Origin: Tangfeifania diversioriginum
GTDB taxonomy: Bacteria; Bacteroidota; Bacteroidia; Bacteroidales; Prolixibacteraceae
Reading direction: 5' to 3'
DNA length: 64,000 nt
Assembly: GCF_900141875.1 (NCBI RefSeq)
Contig: NZ_FQZE01000018.1
Span: forward strand, 43,664-107,663
In this document: one piece after another, positions 26,903 through 36,271 of the stretch
Position numbering within the stretch: position 1 is the stretch's first letter
Layout: each line of letters starts with the position of its first letter
Notes under the pieces: model-generated
Databases searched by the model: none
The model's input: the letters and a program-made list of their open reading frames with translations, nothing else
Told to the model about the DNA's origin: nothing
Made by a program: the position numbers and the translations under genes

Positions 26903-28135
26903 ATGAAGTATTTTGTTGTTCTTTTTATGGTTTTTGCTTCAGCCGCTGCTTATTCCCAGGGGTTTATTTCTTCTCAAAACATTAAAATTGATTTTTCAGG
27001 ATTTGTGCGCAACGACTTTATTGTTGACACCCGCCGGAATGTTGATGCCTGCGACCGGTTACTTGAATTGATTCCGGAGAAACCAAAATATGATAAAAAC
27101 GGGGAGGACATTAATGCGCAACCAAGTGCCCAGTTTCTGAATACTTTTACACGGTTTGGAACCAGTTTATCGGGCCTCGAAATGGGCAGCGCCTCGATTG
27201 GTGCTTATGTTGAAGTTGACTTTACCGGTGGAGCCTCTACCAATAGCCTTCGTTTCAGGCATGCCTACACGCAGTTTGTGTGGCCAAAATCAACTTTGCT
27301 TTTTGGCAGAACATGGCATCCTACTTTCATCGAAAAAGTGTATCCATCCACTTTAAACGAAAATACCGGCTTGCCTTTTCAGGTATTTAACCGCAGCCCC
27401 CAGTTGAGATTTACCTATCATTTGTCTGATAATTTTGATTTTATTGCCGGGGCAGTTTATCAGTTTAAATATGCCAACACGGGGCCTGCCGGGAAAACTT
27501 ATCAGTATCAGCGCGATGCAGTTGTGCCAAATCTTCATGCGCAATTGCAGTTTTATAATGAAAACTGGGTAGTGGGGGCGGCATTCGACTGGAAAAGCAT
27601 TCAGCCGCGCACGTCAACCACGGGTACAGAGGGAACTTTTGCTGCCAGTGAAAAATTAAACACAGTAGCTGCTTTGGCCTATTTCAAATACTCTGAAAAT
27701 AAATTTCAGCTGAAAGCAAAATCGATGTACGGGCAAAATGTGTGCGAAAGTATTTTACCCAGCGGTTATGCAGTGGCTTCGCTGGATCCTGCTACCGGAG
27801 CCGAAACCTACACGCCGCTCAATCATATTTACAACTGGGTTAACTTTACTTATGGCAGTGAATGGAAATTTGGATTTTTTGCCGGTTACCTGAAAAACCT
27901 GGGAACTACTGAAAATCCAACCGGTCCTTTTTATGGTTTTGCCACCGATGTGGACAGGGTTTACAAAATTTCGCCACAGCTAATTTTTAACTATAAAAAT
28001 TTTATGTTTGGATGGGAATTAAGCTGGACAACGGCTGCTTACGGCGAAAATGATTACAACAACAAAGGCAAAGTAATAAATACTGAAAATGTTACGAATT
28101 TCAGAAATATGCTCTCAATTGCTTACAGATTCTGA
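26903..28135 (+). CDS. Outer-membrane beta-barrel porin (DcaP-like)
   Basis: Outer-membrane protein of 410 residues with a signal peptide ending near residue 18 (AYSQ). The mature part alternates aromatic and polar residues throughout and ends in a phenylalanine (SIAYRF), the usual barrel-assembly signal. Blocks such as SGFVRNDFIVDTRRN, FTRFGTSLSG and LLFGRTWHPTF are typical of the DcaP-like porin group. It is divergent from nrfHA across a 230-base gap that holds the nrf promoter, which hints at a link to anaerobic respiration, though the solute is unknown. Confidence 0.75.
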   Translation: MKYFVVLFMVFASAAAYSQGFISSQNIKIDFSGFVRNDFIVDTRRNVDACDRLLELIPEKPKYDKNGEDINAQPSAQFLNTFTRFGTSLSGLEMGSASIGAYVEVDFTGGASTNSLRFRHAYTQFVWPKSTLLFGRTWHPTFIEKVYPSTLNENTGLPFQVFNRSPQLRFTYHLSDNFDFIAGAVYQFKYANTGPAGKTYQYQRDAVVPNLHAQLQFYNENWVVGAAFDWKSIQPRTSTTGTEGTFAASEKLNTVAALAYFKYSENKFQLKAKSMYGQNVCESILPSGYAVASLDPATGAETYTPLNHIYNWVNFTYGSEWKFGFFAGYLKNLGTTENPTGPFYGFATDVDRVYKISPQLIFNYKNFMFGWELSWTTAAYGENDYNNKGKVINTENVTNFRNMLSIAYRF

Positions 28136-28224
28136 TATAACTATTATTTTTGTTTGGAATTTAACACTAAAACCAGGCTGCTTTCTTTAAGGGAAGTATT
28201 GCCTGGGAAAAAAATCAAAAAACA

Positions 28225-28656
28225 ATGGCATTTGAAGTTTCCGTATTTTTAGAAAATAAAATTGCTCATTTCGAGGGGATTACCAATCTTTTAAAAGCAG
28301 AAAAAATCAATATCCGTTCGTTGACTTTGAGCAATATATTGCATGGCTGGGGGGTGTTAAACCTGTTGGTCGATCAACCTGAAGAGGCTTACCGAATTTT
28401 GGCTGAAAAAGGAAATTCGGTGGTTTTGCGGGAAGTGATTGCACTCGAAATGAAAGATGAAACGGGTGGGCTCGACGAACTGCTGGTAAAAATTGCACGT
28501 GTGGGCATTCACATCGAAAATGCTTACAGCCGCCTGATTTCCGAAACTGGAATGGCCATTTTAATTCTCGATGTACCTGATGTAATTGAAGCGAAAAAAC
28601 GTCTTGAGCAAAATGGTATCTCCATTCTCGATGATAAAATGGTTTACGGTGTTTAA
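28225..28656 (+). CDS. Tandem ACT-domain protein (first copy)
   Basis: Small cytosolic protein of 143 residues made of two ACT domains (about 1-70 and 71-143), with no enzyme domain. The first opens FEVSVFLENKIAHFEGITNLL and the second has ARVGIHIENAYSRL. Such proteins usually bind an amino acid and are found beside phenylacetate-CoA ligase genes, probably as aromatic amino acid sensors. It is 53 bases before the ligase gene, and a second related copy follows the ligase. The regulatory role is inferred from family and context. Confidence 0.8.
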   Translation: MAFEVSVFLENKIAHFEGITNLLKAEKINIRSLTLSNILHGWGVLNLLVDQPEEAYRILAEKGNSVVLREVIALEMKDETGGLDELLVKIARVGIHIENAYSRLISETGMAILILDVPDVIEAKKRLEQNGISILDDKMVYGV

Positions 28657-28709
28657 ATTTCGTAGAAATTACGCTTCACAAAAAATAAAAATTTACCAAA
28701 CTATTGCTG

Positions 28710-30008
28710 ATGATTTGGAATGAGAAGATAGAATGTGCTTCGCGCGATGAGATGACGCATATTCAAAGTGAGAACCTGATAAAAACCGTCAAGCGGATTT
28801 ACCACAACATACCCAGCTACCGTGCAAAAATGCAGGAAAAAGGTTTGCTGCCCGGCGATATTAAATCGGTTGAAGACTTAAGCAAGTTGCCGTTTACCAA
28901 TAAATCGGACTTGCGCGACAACTACCCGTTTGGAATGTTTAGTGTGCCCATGAGTGAAATTGTGCGGGTGCATGCCAGCTCGGGAACCACCGGAAAACCC
29001 ACTGTGGTTGGCTACACGCGAAACGATTTGCAGATGTGGGCAGAAGTTGTTACCCGCGCGCTTTGCATGGCTGGTGTGCACAAAAACGATATTGTACAGA
29101 TAGCTTATGGCTACGGGCTTTTCACTGGCGGCCTCGGATTGCATTACGGTACCGAAAACCTCGGGGCAACGGTTATTCCCATTTCGGGTGGAAATACAAA
29201 AAAGCAAATTCAGCTTATGCAGGATTTCGGCACATCGGTTATTGCATGCACTCCTTCGTACGCATTGTTTATGGCCGAAATAATGGAAGAAATGGGGATT
29301 GCTCCTGATTCGCTGAACCTGCGGGGAGGCATTTTTGGTGCCGAACCATGGAGTGAAAACATGCGGCGTGAGATTGAATCGAAATTAGAACTGAAAGCCA
29401 TTGATATTTACGGACTGAGCGAAGTGGTTGGCCCGGGCGTTTCATGCGAATGTGAGCAACAGGCCGGGATGCATGTAAATGAAGATCATTTTATACCTGA
29501 AATTATCGACCCTGAAACGCTCGAACCTGTCCCGAAAGGCGAATTGGGTGAGCTGGTTTTCTCCACGGTTACCAAAGAAGGAATCCCAATTCTTCGTTAC
29601 CGTACCCGCGATCTTACCCGTTTGAATTACCAAAAATGCACCTGTGGCCGTACTTTGGTGCGCATGGAAAAATGTACCGGCCGTTCCGATGATATGCTCA
29701 TCATCAGGGGCGTGAATGTATTCCCGTCGCAGATTGAAAGCGTGCTGCTCGAAATGAGCGAAACCGAACCGCATTACCAATTAATTGTGGAACGCGAGGG
29801 GACGCTCGATGTGATGAAGTTGCTGGTAGAAGTGCAGGAGCAGTTCTTTTCAGATGAAATACGCGAGCTGGAAGCACTGCGTAAAAAAATTACGGCAAAC
29901 ATCCAGGGAACCCTGGGAATTTCGGTTGATGTAAAACTGGTGGAACCAAAAACCATAGAACGCACTTCCGGTAAGTCAAAACGTGTTATCGACAACAGAA
30001 AAATTTAG
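28710..30008 (+). CDS. Phenylacetate-CoA ligase (aryl-acetate activating)
   Basis: AMP-forming acyl-CoA ligase of 432 residues that activates phenylacetate or a related aryl-acetate to its CoA thioester. The ATP-binding motif is [14 protein letters not shown]. Further PaaK-type blocks are [22 protein letters not shown], the Cys-rich KCTCGRTL and [20 protein letters not shown] use the ATG at 28710; the frame reaches a TTG at 28704. It is flanked by two tandem-ACT genes and is upstream of a 2-oxoacid:ferredoxin oxidoreductase, a common arrangement in anaerobes. In such organisms it is thought to take part in aryl-acetate use for aromatic amino acid synthesis or in the reverse flow. Confidence 0.9.
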   Translation: MIWNEKIECASRDEMTHIQSENLIKTVKRIYHNIPSYRAKMQEKGLLPGDIKSVEDLSKLPFTNKSDLRDNYPFGMFSVPMSEIVRVHASSGTTGKPTVVGYTRNDLQMWAEVVTRALCMAGVHKNDIVQIAYGYGLFTGGLGLHYGTENLGATVIPISGGNTKKQIQLMQDFGTSVIACTPSYALFMAEIMEEMGIAPDSLNLRGGIFGAEPWSENMRREIESKLELKAIDIYGLSEVVGPGVSCECEQQAGMHVNEDHFIPEIIDPETLEPVPKGELGELVFSTVTKEGIPILRYRTRDLTRLNYQKCTCGRTLVRMEKCTGRSDDMLIIRGVNVFPSQIESVLLEMSETEPHYQLIVEREGTLDVMKLLVEVQEQFFSDEIRELEALRKKITANIQGTLGISVDVKLVEPKTIERTSGKSKRVIDNRKI

Positions 30009-30013
30009 ATGAA

Positions 30014-30439
30014 ATGAAAGCAAAACAAGTTTCGGTTTTTTTGGAAAATAAATCGGGCCGGTTAAACGAAGTGGCCCAAATTCTGGGCGAGGCCGGGATT
30101 AATATTTCTGCCTTTACAGTTGCCGACACATCCGATTTTGGTGTATTGCGGTTAATTGTTTCAGAACCCGAAAAAGCCTATTCGGTTTTAAAAGAGAATC
30201 AGTTTTCGGCACGCACTACCGATGTGGTACTGGCCAACAGCCCCAACCGCCCGGGCGCGTTGTCGAAAATGCTGAAAATTCTCAATGCCGAAGGTGTTTT
30301 TATTGAATACCTCTACGCATTTACCATGAATGAAGAAACAGCAGTAATTGTTATTCGCCCCACCAATATTGACAAATGCATTGCGAGCCTCGAAAAAAAC
30401 CGCGATGCCCTGTTGAGCAATAACAATTATAAGTTATAA
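30014..30439 (+). CDS. Tandem ACT-domain protein (second copy)
   Basis: A 141-residue protein with two ACT domains, starting KAKQVSVFLENKSGRLNEVAQIL; the second domain has PNRPGALSKMLKILNAEGVFIEYLYAF. It resembles the first copy at 28225-28656 in length and architecture but is clearly diverged from it. The gene begins 5 bases after the ligase stop, so the two are translated together. It probably senses an aromatic amino acid and modulates the ligase or a neighbouring enzyme; this is inference. Confidence 0.82.
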   Translation: MKAKQVSVFLENKSGRLNEVAQILGEAGINISAFTVADTSDFGVLRLIVSEPEKAYSVLKENQFSARTTDVVLANSPNRPGALSKMLKILNAEGVFIEYLYAFTMNEETAVIVIRPTNIDKCIASLEKNRDALLSNNNYKL

Positions 30440-30515
30440 ACTTTTTAGCCACCGGAATTGAATAACCGAACCGGCAACAATTCAGAATTAGTATATTTGA
30501 AATTATTTTTAGAAA

Positions 30516-31352
30516 ATGAAACGAATTGCAGTACAAGGAATAGTGGGATCTTTTCATGAAGACGCAGCAGTAAAATATTTCGAAGAAGAAATTGAAGTTG
30601 TTGAATGTAAGTCGTTTACAAGTGTTTGTGAAATGGTTGATTCCGACCAGGTCGATTATGCAGTGATGGCTATTGAAAACTCAATAGCCGGCAGCCTGCT
30701 TAAAAATTACCAGTTGATACGCGACTACCATCTTCGTATAATAGGGGAGATTTACTTGCATATTCAGATGAACCTGATGGTGTCTCCCGGAGTAAAAGCA
30801 AAAGATATTACCAATATTTATTCGCATCCCGTTGCTTTTCAACAATGCATGGAATACATTGAACAGTATTTTCCCGATGCTAAATTGCATGAAGGAATGG
30901 ACACGGCGGCCGCTGCCAAGCTTATCTCCGATGAACGGCCACCAAATGCTGCTGCAATTGGGAATTTACGGTCAGCTGAGTTATACAACCTGGAAATTCT
31001 TGAAACCGGAATTGAAACCAACAAGAAAAATTATACCCGTTTTCTTGTACTTTCAAAACATGGCAACCCTACCGAAAAAGCCAATAAAGCCTCGCTTTGC
31101 TTTGAAGTAGGGCATTTTTACGGCTCACTCGCGAGTGCGCTGAATGTTTTTGCCGAAAATGAAATCAACCTTGCCAAAATACAATCGGTGCCCGTAATCG
31201 GGAAACCCAATGAATATACCATTCATGTGGATATTGAGTGGGGAAAACCACATAATTACGATAAGGCAATCCACCAGGTTTTAAAAAGTGTGTCGAGCCT
31301 GGCTATTTTGGGTGAATATGAACGAGGAGAATTACATATGCACGATCAGTAA
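30516..31352 (+). CDS. pheA: Prephenate dehydratase
   Basis: Monofunctional prephenate dehydratase of 278 residues that makes phenylpyruvate for phenylalanine synthesis. The PDT domain (about 1-180) has the opening VQGIVGSFHEDAAVKYF, the PIENSIAGS-like AIENSIAGSLLKNY segment and the catalytic TRF motif in NYTRFLVL. The C-terminal ACT domain (about 190-278) includes ALNVFAENEINLAKIQSVPV, the phenylalanine feedback site. There is no chorismate mutase domain. A possible -7 box (TATATTTG, 30492-30499) lies in the 76-base gap upstream, so it may have its own promoter. It heads the biosynthetic part of the cluster. Confidence 0.92.
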   Translation: MKRIAVQGIVGSFHEDAAVKYFEEEIEVVECKSFTSVCEMVDSDQVDYAVMAIENSIAGSLLKNYQLIRDYHLRIIGEIYLHIQMNLMVSPGVKAKDITNIYSHPVAFQQCMEYIEQYFPDAKLHEGMDTAAAAKLISDERPPNAAAIGNLRSAELYNLEILETGIETNKKNYTRFLVLSKHGNPTEKANKASLCFEVGHFYGSLASALNVFAENEINLAKIQSVPVIGKPNEYTIHVDIEWGKPHNYDKAIHQVLKSVSSLAILGEYERGELHMHDQ

Positions 31353-31370
31353 ACAAAAAAAATTAATGAT

Positions 31371-31895
31371 ATGAGTAAAACTGCAATTTTTTTTGGTCCG
31401 CTCGATGGTTCGGTGCACCGGGTGGCCAACAAAGTAAGAGATGAAATTGGGGCAGACAAAGTGGAAATGGTGCGTGTAAAAGACGCCACTGTTGCCGACC
31501 TTGATAAATACGATAAAATTATTTTTGGTATTTCAACTGTGGGGAGCGAAACCTGGCATTCCACCTATTCAAATCCTGACTGGGGAAAATTCCTGCCCGA
31601 AATAAGCAAAACACGTTACGAAGGGAAAACACTAGCCATTTTTGGTTTGGGCGATCACATTACCTATGCGCAAACGTTTGTCGATCATATTGGATTACTG
31701 GCCAAAAGTTTAAAGGAAAACGGCGCGAAACTGGTTGGGCAGGTTCCGGCCGATGAGTATGAATTTGATGATTCAAAAGCTGTTGAAGACGGAAAATTTA
31801 TGGGCCTTCCGGTGGATGAAGATTTTGAGCCCGAACTCACCGATGAACGGGTGAAAAAGTGGGTGGAGCAGATTCGTCCCGAATTTGGGTTTTAG
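31371..31895 (+). CDS. Flavodoxin-like protein with unusual phosphate loop
   Basis: Cytosolic electron carrier candidate of 174 residues, the length of a long-chain flavodoxin. The fold is evident from TAIFFGPLDGSVHRVANKV, DKYDKIIFGISTVGSETW, LAIFGLGDHITYAQTFVDHIG and the YEFDDSKA region. The first loop, which normally reads (S/T)xTGxT and holds the FMN phosphate, is instead PLDGSV, so FMN binding may differ or the loop may be a lineage variant. It lies 18 bases after pheA and about 100 bases before the aminotransferase. A role as donor to, or acceptor from, the downstream ferredoxin oxidoreductase is possible but inferred. Confidence 0.8.
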   Translation: MSKTAIFFGPLDGSVHRVANKVRDEIGADKVEMVRVKDATVADLDKYDKIIFGISTVGSETWHSTYSNPDWGKFLPEISKTRYEGKTLAIFGLGDHITYAQTFVDHIGLLAKSLKENGAKLVGQVPADEYEFDDSKAVEDGKFMGLPVDEDFEPELTDERVKKWVEQIRPEFGF

Positions 31896-32002
31896 TAACT
31901 AAAAATTCACTTTTAAAAGATTGTAATGGTTTCTGAACCGTTATAAATCTCATTGTATTTCATAAACCTGAAGCTTACCTTTACCGGAAAAACAAACCAA
32001 AA

Positions 32003-33322
32003 ATGGAAAATACTCCGTTGAACAAAAAAGTTATTGACGAAAAGATCAAAGAATTGCGCATTGCTGATACCGGCAAAGCTTCCATCCGCGAAATAGTGGC
32101 ACTGGTAAACCTGGTGGAAGAAGCAACAGGCGATAAATTCATCCGGATGGAAATGGGTGTTCCGGGGCTTCCGCCATCGCAAATCGGGGTGGACGCCGAA
32201 ATTGATGCACTGCGCAAAGGAGTGGCCGCCATTTACCCGATGGTGGACGGGATTAAACCACTGAAGAATGAAGCGGCACGTTTTGTTAAGAATTTTCTCA
32301 ATATCGGGGTTTCACCCGCAGGCTGCATCCCAAGCGTGGGATCTATGCAGGGCACTTTTGCTGCTTTTATGGCAGCTGCCAACGCGGTGAAGGGAAAAGA
32401 CACCACCCTGTTTATCGATCCCGGATTTCCCGTACAAAAACAGCAAATGCAGGTGCTTGACCAAAAATTTGAAACCTTCGATGTATTTAACTTCAGAGGT
32501 AAGAAACTCCGTGAAAAGCTCGAATCGTTCCTCTCAAAAGGAAATATTTGTACCATTGTTTATTCCAATCCGAACAATCCAACATGGATTTGCTTTACCG
32601 ATGAGGAGTTGAAAATAATTGGCGACCTGGCCAATAAATACGATGTAATTGTAATGGAAGATTTGGCCTATTTCGGAATGGATTTCCGGAAAAATATGGC
32701 CAACCCGGGTGAGCCACCCTTTCAGCCATCGGTAGCCAATTACACTGACAATTATATTCTTTTTATTTCCAGCTCCAAAATATTTTCATACGCCGGCCAG
32801 CGAATCGGATTGATGGTTATATCCGACACACTTTATAAACGCGACTATCCGGCACTGCAGCAGCGCTTTGGCGGTACCGATTTTGGAAGCACAATTACGC
32901 TCCGGCTGTTGTACGCACTTTCTTCGGGTACGAGCCACTCGGCTCAGTGGGCACTTGCTGCCATGCTGAAAGCTGCCAACGACGGCGAGATTGATTTTGT
33001 GGAAGGTGTTAAAGAGTACGGCGAAAAGGCCAAAGTGATGAAACGGCTTTTTGTTGAAAACGGTTTTAAAATTGTTTATGAAAACGACCTCGGCCAACCT
33101 ATTGCCGATGGTTTTTATTTCACACTCGCTTATCCGGGTATGACCGGGCATGAACTGGTGGCCAACCTGTTGTATTACGGAATCAGCGCCATTGCACTCG
33201 ATAATACAGGTAGCAACCAGGAAGGAATACGTGCTTGTGTATCGTTTGTACAACGCGAACAATTTGGTGATTTGGAAGAACGACTGAAGTTATTTCATGA
33301 AAATTTTTCTTCCGTGAACTGA
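32003..33322 (+). CDS. PLP-dependent class I/II aminotransferase, probably aromatic
   Basis: Aminotransferase of 439 residues. The cofactor lysine is Lys259 in SSSKIFSYAGQRIG. Other conserved parts are YSNPNNPTW, EDLAYFGMDFR and the C-terminal IRACVSF with the substrate carboxylate-binding arginine. In Bacteroidota this type often follows prephenate dehydratase and makes phenylalanine or tyrosine from the 2-oxoacid. Here it sits between pheA/flavodoxin and the oxidoreductase genes, in a good place to link aryl-pyruvates with aromatic amino acids in either direction. Substrate is inferred from context. Confidence 0.87.
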   Translation: MENTPLNKKVIDEKIKELRIADTGKASIREIVALVNLVEEATGDKFIRMEMGVPGLPPSQIGVDAEIDALRKGVAAIYPMVDGIKPLKNEAARFVKNFLNIGVSPAGCIPSVGSMQGTFAAFMAAANAVKGKDTTLFIDPGFPVQKQQMQVLDQKFETFDVFNFRGKKLREKLESFLSKGNICTIVYSNPNNPTWICFTDEELKIIGDLANKYDVIVMEDLAYFGMDFRKNMANPGEPPFQPSVANYTDNYILFISSSKIFSYAGQRIGLMVISDTLYKRDYPALQQRFGGTDFGSTITLRLLYALSSGTSHSAQWALAAMLKAANDGEIDFVEGVKEYGEKAKVMKRLFVENGFKIVYENDLGQPIADGFYFTLAYPGMTGHELVANLLYYGISAIALDNTGSNQEGIRACVSFVQREQFGDLEERLKLFHENFSSVN

Positions 33323-33332
33323 AAAAGACAAC

Positions 33333-33899
33333 GTGGATCAAAACAAAATAATATCCCGGTATAAATTGACACTTGAATTGATAAACCAATTCGACCTGAA
33401 AAACAAACCGGTAGAACTGAAAAAAAGTGAGACTTTCATCGACTATGGAGAGAAAACAAAAAAAATCGGGATATTGATTGACGGGCTGCTTTATTCCACC
33501 TACGTTTCAGACAACGGTACCGAATGGATCTCCAGGTTTTTTTTCCCTCCCAATAATTTTATTGTGAGTAACCACCGTGGCTTTTATGCCGGGAAAAATT
33601 CAACTGAATCAATTCGTGCCTACGAAGATTCAGAATTGATTTGCATTGAAAAAGACGAGTTTAAATACCTGCTCGATCATAACCCCAAATTTGAGCGCAC
33701 GGTCCGTATCCTTGCCGAAGAAAGTTATATTCAAGCCATGGACAGGGTGCATTCATTTCAATCGTTAAATGCAGAACAACGTATTCGTAAATTTTTTGAA
33801 GAATACCCCGAGTTGGGGAAAAAGCTTCAACGGCAGCATATTGCTTCCTATCTGGGCATTCACCGGAATATTCTTACCCGGTTTCTTTACAAAATTTAA
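33333..33899 (+). CDS. Crp/Fnr-family regulator with cyclic-nucleotide-binding fold
   Basis: Protein of 188 residues starting from GTG at 33333, only 10 bases after the aminotransferase stop. Residues about 30-120 form a cNMP-binding beta-roll (IDYGEKTKKIGILIDGLLYSTYV, FFFPPNNFIVS). The C-terminal helix-turn-helix (RQHIASYLGIHRNILTRFLYKI) is short compared with classical Crp. No cysteine cluster for an Fnr-type iron-sulfur site is visible. Many Bacteroidota proteins of this shape are annotated Crp/Fnr with unknown ligand. As part of the aromatic cluster it may control it. Whether it binds the nrf palindrome is an open question. Confidence 0.85.
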   Translation: MDQNKIISRYKLTLELINQFDLKNKPVELKKSETFIDYGEKTKKIGILIDGLLYSTYVSDNGTEWISRFFFPPNNFIVSNHRGFYAGKNSTESIRAYEDSELICIEKDEFKYLLDHNPKFERTVRILAEESYIQAMDRVHSFQSLNAEQRIRKFFEEYPELGKKLQRQHIASYLGIHRNILTRFLYKI

Positions 33900-33914
33900 G
33901 TGGCTGCCAAATAA

Positions 33915-33936
33915 GCAACAATAGTTGCATTTTTTT
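33915..33936 (+). terminator. Weak possible terminator after the Crp-like gene
   Basis: A 5-bp stem (33915-33919 with 33924-33928) and a 4-base loop are followed by a T-run after one A. It is short, so termination may be partial. It separates the regulator from the oxidoreductase genes, which start 231 bases after the regulator stop. Confidence 0.4.
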
Positions 33937-34130
33937 CATCATGTAAAAAATAGTTTTGACGCTGAGTTTTGTTTTTAATGCATGAAAAGTAATTAACTGT
34001 TGATTTGTTAGTTTTTTATTGGTTCAGCTTAAAGATTTTAATCACTCTCAATATTTCTAGCAGAACCTGATTTTTTTGGTCTTTTTAGAAATAAAAGGTT
34101 TTTAATTTTAGCATAAAATATAAATACAAT

Positions 34131-34355
34131 ATGGCAAAGGTTAAAGGAGCAGTAGTAGTTGACATTGAAGCATGCAAGGGTTGTGAACTGTGTGTGGAAA
34201 CCTGTCCGGAAGATGTGCTGTCATTACACAAAGAAGTGAACAGCAAAGGGTATCACTATGCATTTATGGAAAACCCGGATGTTTGTACAGGATGTGCAAA
34301 TTGCGGGGTGGTTTGCCCCGATACCTGCATTACAGTTTACAGAGTGAAAGTATAA
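34131..34355 (+). CDS. 2-oxoacid:ferredoxin oxidoreductase, ferredoxin-like delta subunit
   Basis: Small iron-sulfur protein of 74 residues with two [4Fe-4S] cluster motifs: Cys15, 18, 21, 25 (CKGCELCVETCP) and Cys52, 55, 58, 62 (CTGCANCGVVCP). It carries electrons between the TPP-dependent catalytic subunits and ferredoxin. It is the first gene of a delta-alpha-beta-gamma set with short gaps. This order and the separate small delta subunit are seen in VOR/KOR enzymes. Confidence 0.9.
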   Translation: MAKVKGAVVVDIEACKGCELCVETCPEDVLSLHKEVNSKGYHYAFMENPDVCTGCANCGVVCPDTCITVYRVKV

Positions 34356-34373
34356 ATCAGAAAAATATAGACA

Positions 34374-35468
34374 ATGGGAGATTTAAGGTTAATGAAGGGG
34401 AATGAGGTGCTGGCTGAAGCCGCAATCCGCTGTGGTTGCGACGGTTATTTTGGCTATCCCATTACACCTCAGTCGGAAGTGATGGAAATGTTAATGTTTC
34501 GTGAGCCCTGGAACGAAACCGGCATGAAAGTACTGCAGGCCGAAAGTGAAGTGGCTGCAATTAATATGCTTTACGGCGCTGCAGCAACAGGTAAAAAAGT
34601 GTTGACATCTTCTTCCAGCCCGGGAATTAGTTTAATGGCCGAAGGTATTTCATACATTGCCGGAGCTGAGTTGCCCTGCCTTGTAATAAATGTGCAGCGT
34701 GGTGGCCCGGGACTCGGAACGATCCAGCCCTCGCAGGCCGACTATTCACAGGCCGTGAAGGGGGGAGGCCATGGCGATTACAAAATGATTGTGCTGGCTC
34801 CGTCGTCGGTTCAGGAAATGAACGACTTTGTTGATTTGGCTTTTGAACTGGCTTTTAAATACCGTAACCCGGCTATGATTTTAACCGATGGCGCCATTGG
34901 CCAGATGATGGAAAAGGTGGAACTGTCAGATTACAAAAAGCGCTGGACCGACGAAGAAGTAATTGAGAAGTGGGGGAGTTGGGCAACTACCGGCAAACCA
35001 TCTTCACGAGAGCGCAATGTGATTACGTCGCTCGAGCTCGATTCTGAAAAGATGGAAGCTAATAATCAGCGCTTTCAGAAAAAATACCGCCAAATGGAAG
35101 CTGAAGAACAGCGTTACGAAACTTTTCAAATTGAAGATGCTGAATACGTTTTGGTTGCTTTTGGTACTTCTGCCCGCGTTTGCCAGAAATCGGTGGAAAT
35201 TGCTCGCGAAAAGGGATTGAAAGTGGGACTGCTCAGGCCCATTAGTTTGTTTCCTTTCCCGAAAAATATAATTGGTGAACTGGCCCCAAAAGTTAAAGGT
35301 TTTCTTTCGGTTGAAATGAATGCCGGTCAAATGGTTGAAGATATTAAACTTGCAGTTCATGAGGCAGGTTGTACACGGCGTGTTGAGTTTTTCGGACGGA
35401 TGGGGGGTATTATTCCCACACCCGGTGAAGTGGTGGATGCTTTGGAACAAAATTTTTTAAAGGAGTAG
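34374..35468 (+). CDS. 2-oxoacid:ferredoxin oxidoreductase, alpha subunit (VorB/KorA type)
   Basis: Catalytic subunit of 364 residues. Features are the opening LMKGNEVLAEAAIRCGCDGYFGYPITPQSE-type segment, AESEVAAINMLYGAAATGKK and TSSSSPGISLMAEGISYIAGAE, followed by the transketolase C-terminal-like domain near residue 250 (YVLVAFGTSARV). These are typical of VorB/KorA, including the substrate-contacting PITP motif. The enzyme oxidatively decarboxylates a 2-oxoacid to acyl-CoA with reduced ferredoxin, or runs in reverse. Branched-chain, 2-oxoglutarate and aryl-pyruvate enzymes share this frame; the neighbouring aryl-CoA ligase makes an aromatic substrate worth testing. Confidence 0.9.
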   Translation: MGDLRLMKGNEVLAEAAIRCGCDGYFGYPITPQSEVMEMLMFREPWNETGMKVLQAESEVAAINMLYGAAATGKKVLTSSSSPGISLMAEGISYIAGAELPCLVINVQRGGPGLGTIQPSQADYSQAVKGGGHGDYKMIVLAPSSVQEMNDFVDLAFELAFKYRNPAMILTDGAIGQMMEKVELSDYKKRWTDEEVIEKWGSWATTGKPSSRERNVITSLELDSEKMEANNQRFQKKYRQMEAEEQRYETFQIEDAEYVLVAFGTSARVCQKSVEIAREKGLKVGLLRPISLFPFPKNIIGELAPKVKGFLSVEMNAGQMVEDIKLAVHEAGCTRRVEFFGRMGGIIPTPGEVVDALEQNFLKE

Positions 35469-35471
35469 GTT

Positions 35472-36260
35472 ATGGATGTGAAAGAAATTATAAAACCTGA
35501 AAATCAGGTTTACGGGAAAACGGAATTGCTAACGGATAATGTGATGCACTATTGTCCGGGATGTACCCACGGAGTTGTTCACAAATTAATGGCCGAGCTC
35601 ATTGATGAAATGGGACTTCAGGAAAAAGCCATTGGGGTTGCCCCGGTAGGGTGTGCAGTTTTTGCATACAATTATATTGATATCGACTGGCAGGAAGCAG
35701 CCCACGGCCGTGCTCCGGCAGTGGCAACAGGAATTGTACGAATTAATCCTGAAAAGTTTGTTTTTACCTACCAGGGCGATGGCGATTTGGCATCGATTGG
35801 AGCAGCCGAAATTATCCATGCCTGCAACCGTGGCGAAAATATACTGGTCGTTTTTATCAATAACGGTATTTATGGAATGACCGGCGGCCAGATGGCTCCG
35901 ACTACCATCGAGAGAATGGTCACTTCAACCACGCCGTGTGGGCGTGATACGGAGTTAAACGGATACCCGTTGAAAATGACCGATTTGGTTGCACAACTTC
36001 CAGGTACTTCTTACGTAACCCGCCAGTCGGCACAATCGGCACCGGCAGTACGAAAATGCAAGCGGGCACTGAAAAAAGGAATCAAAAATGTGCTGGATAA
36101 AAAAGGGACTTCTTTTGTTGAAGTGGTTTCCACCTGCAATTCGGGCTGGAAAATGACCCCGGTGAAGGCGAATGAATGGATGGAAGAAAACATGTTTCCT
36201 TTTTATCCATTAGGAGATATGAAAGACAGTGAAAAAGACAAACCCGTTTCAAACAACTAA
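35472..36260 (+). CDS. 2-oxoacid:ferredoxin oxidoreductase, TPP-binding beta subunit
   Basis: Beta subunit of 262 residues that binds thiamine diphosphate. CPGC lies at 28-31. The TPP/Mg motif starts at GDGD (102-105, in YQGDGDLASIG) and continues to NNGIYGMTGGQMAPTT. The ATG at 35472 lies 3 bases after the alpha-subunit stop and has an AAAGGAG ribosome site within the end of the alpha gene, so translation is coupled. The C-terminal 60 residues are charged and include FVEVVSTCNSGW. Confidence 0.92.
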   Translation: MDVKEIIKPENQVYGKTELLTDNVMHYCPGCTHGVVHKLMAELIDEMGLQEKAIGVAPVGCAVFAYNYIDIDWQEAAHGRAPAVATGIVRINPEKFVFTYQGDGDLASIGAAEIIHACNRGENILVVFINNGIYGMTGGQMAPTTIERMVTSTTPCGRDTELNGYPLKMTDLVAQLPGTSYVTRQSAQSAPAVRKCKRALKKGIKNVLDKKGTSFVEVVSTCNSGWKMTPVKANEWMEENMFPFYPLGDMKDSEKDKPVSNN

Positions 36261-36271
36261 AATCAAGGATC

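Noticed and set aside
28145..28152. TATTTTTG as a promoter for the first ACT gene
   Set aside because: The nearest TTG is 23 bases upstream, too far from the usual 19; kept only as a weak possibility.
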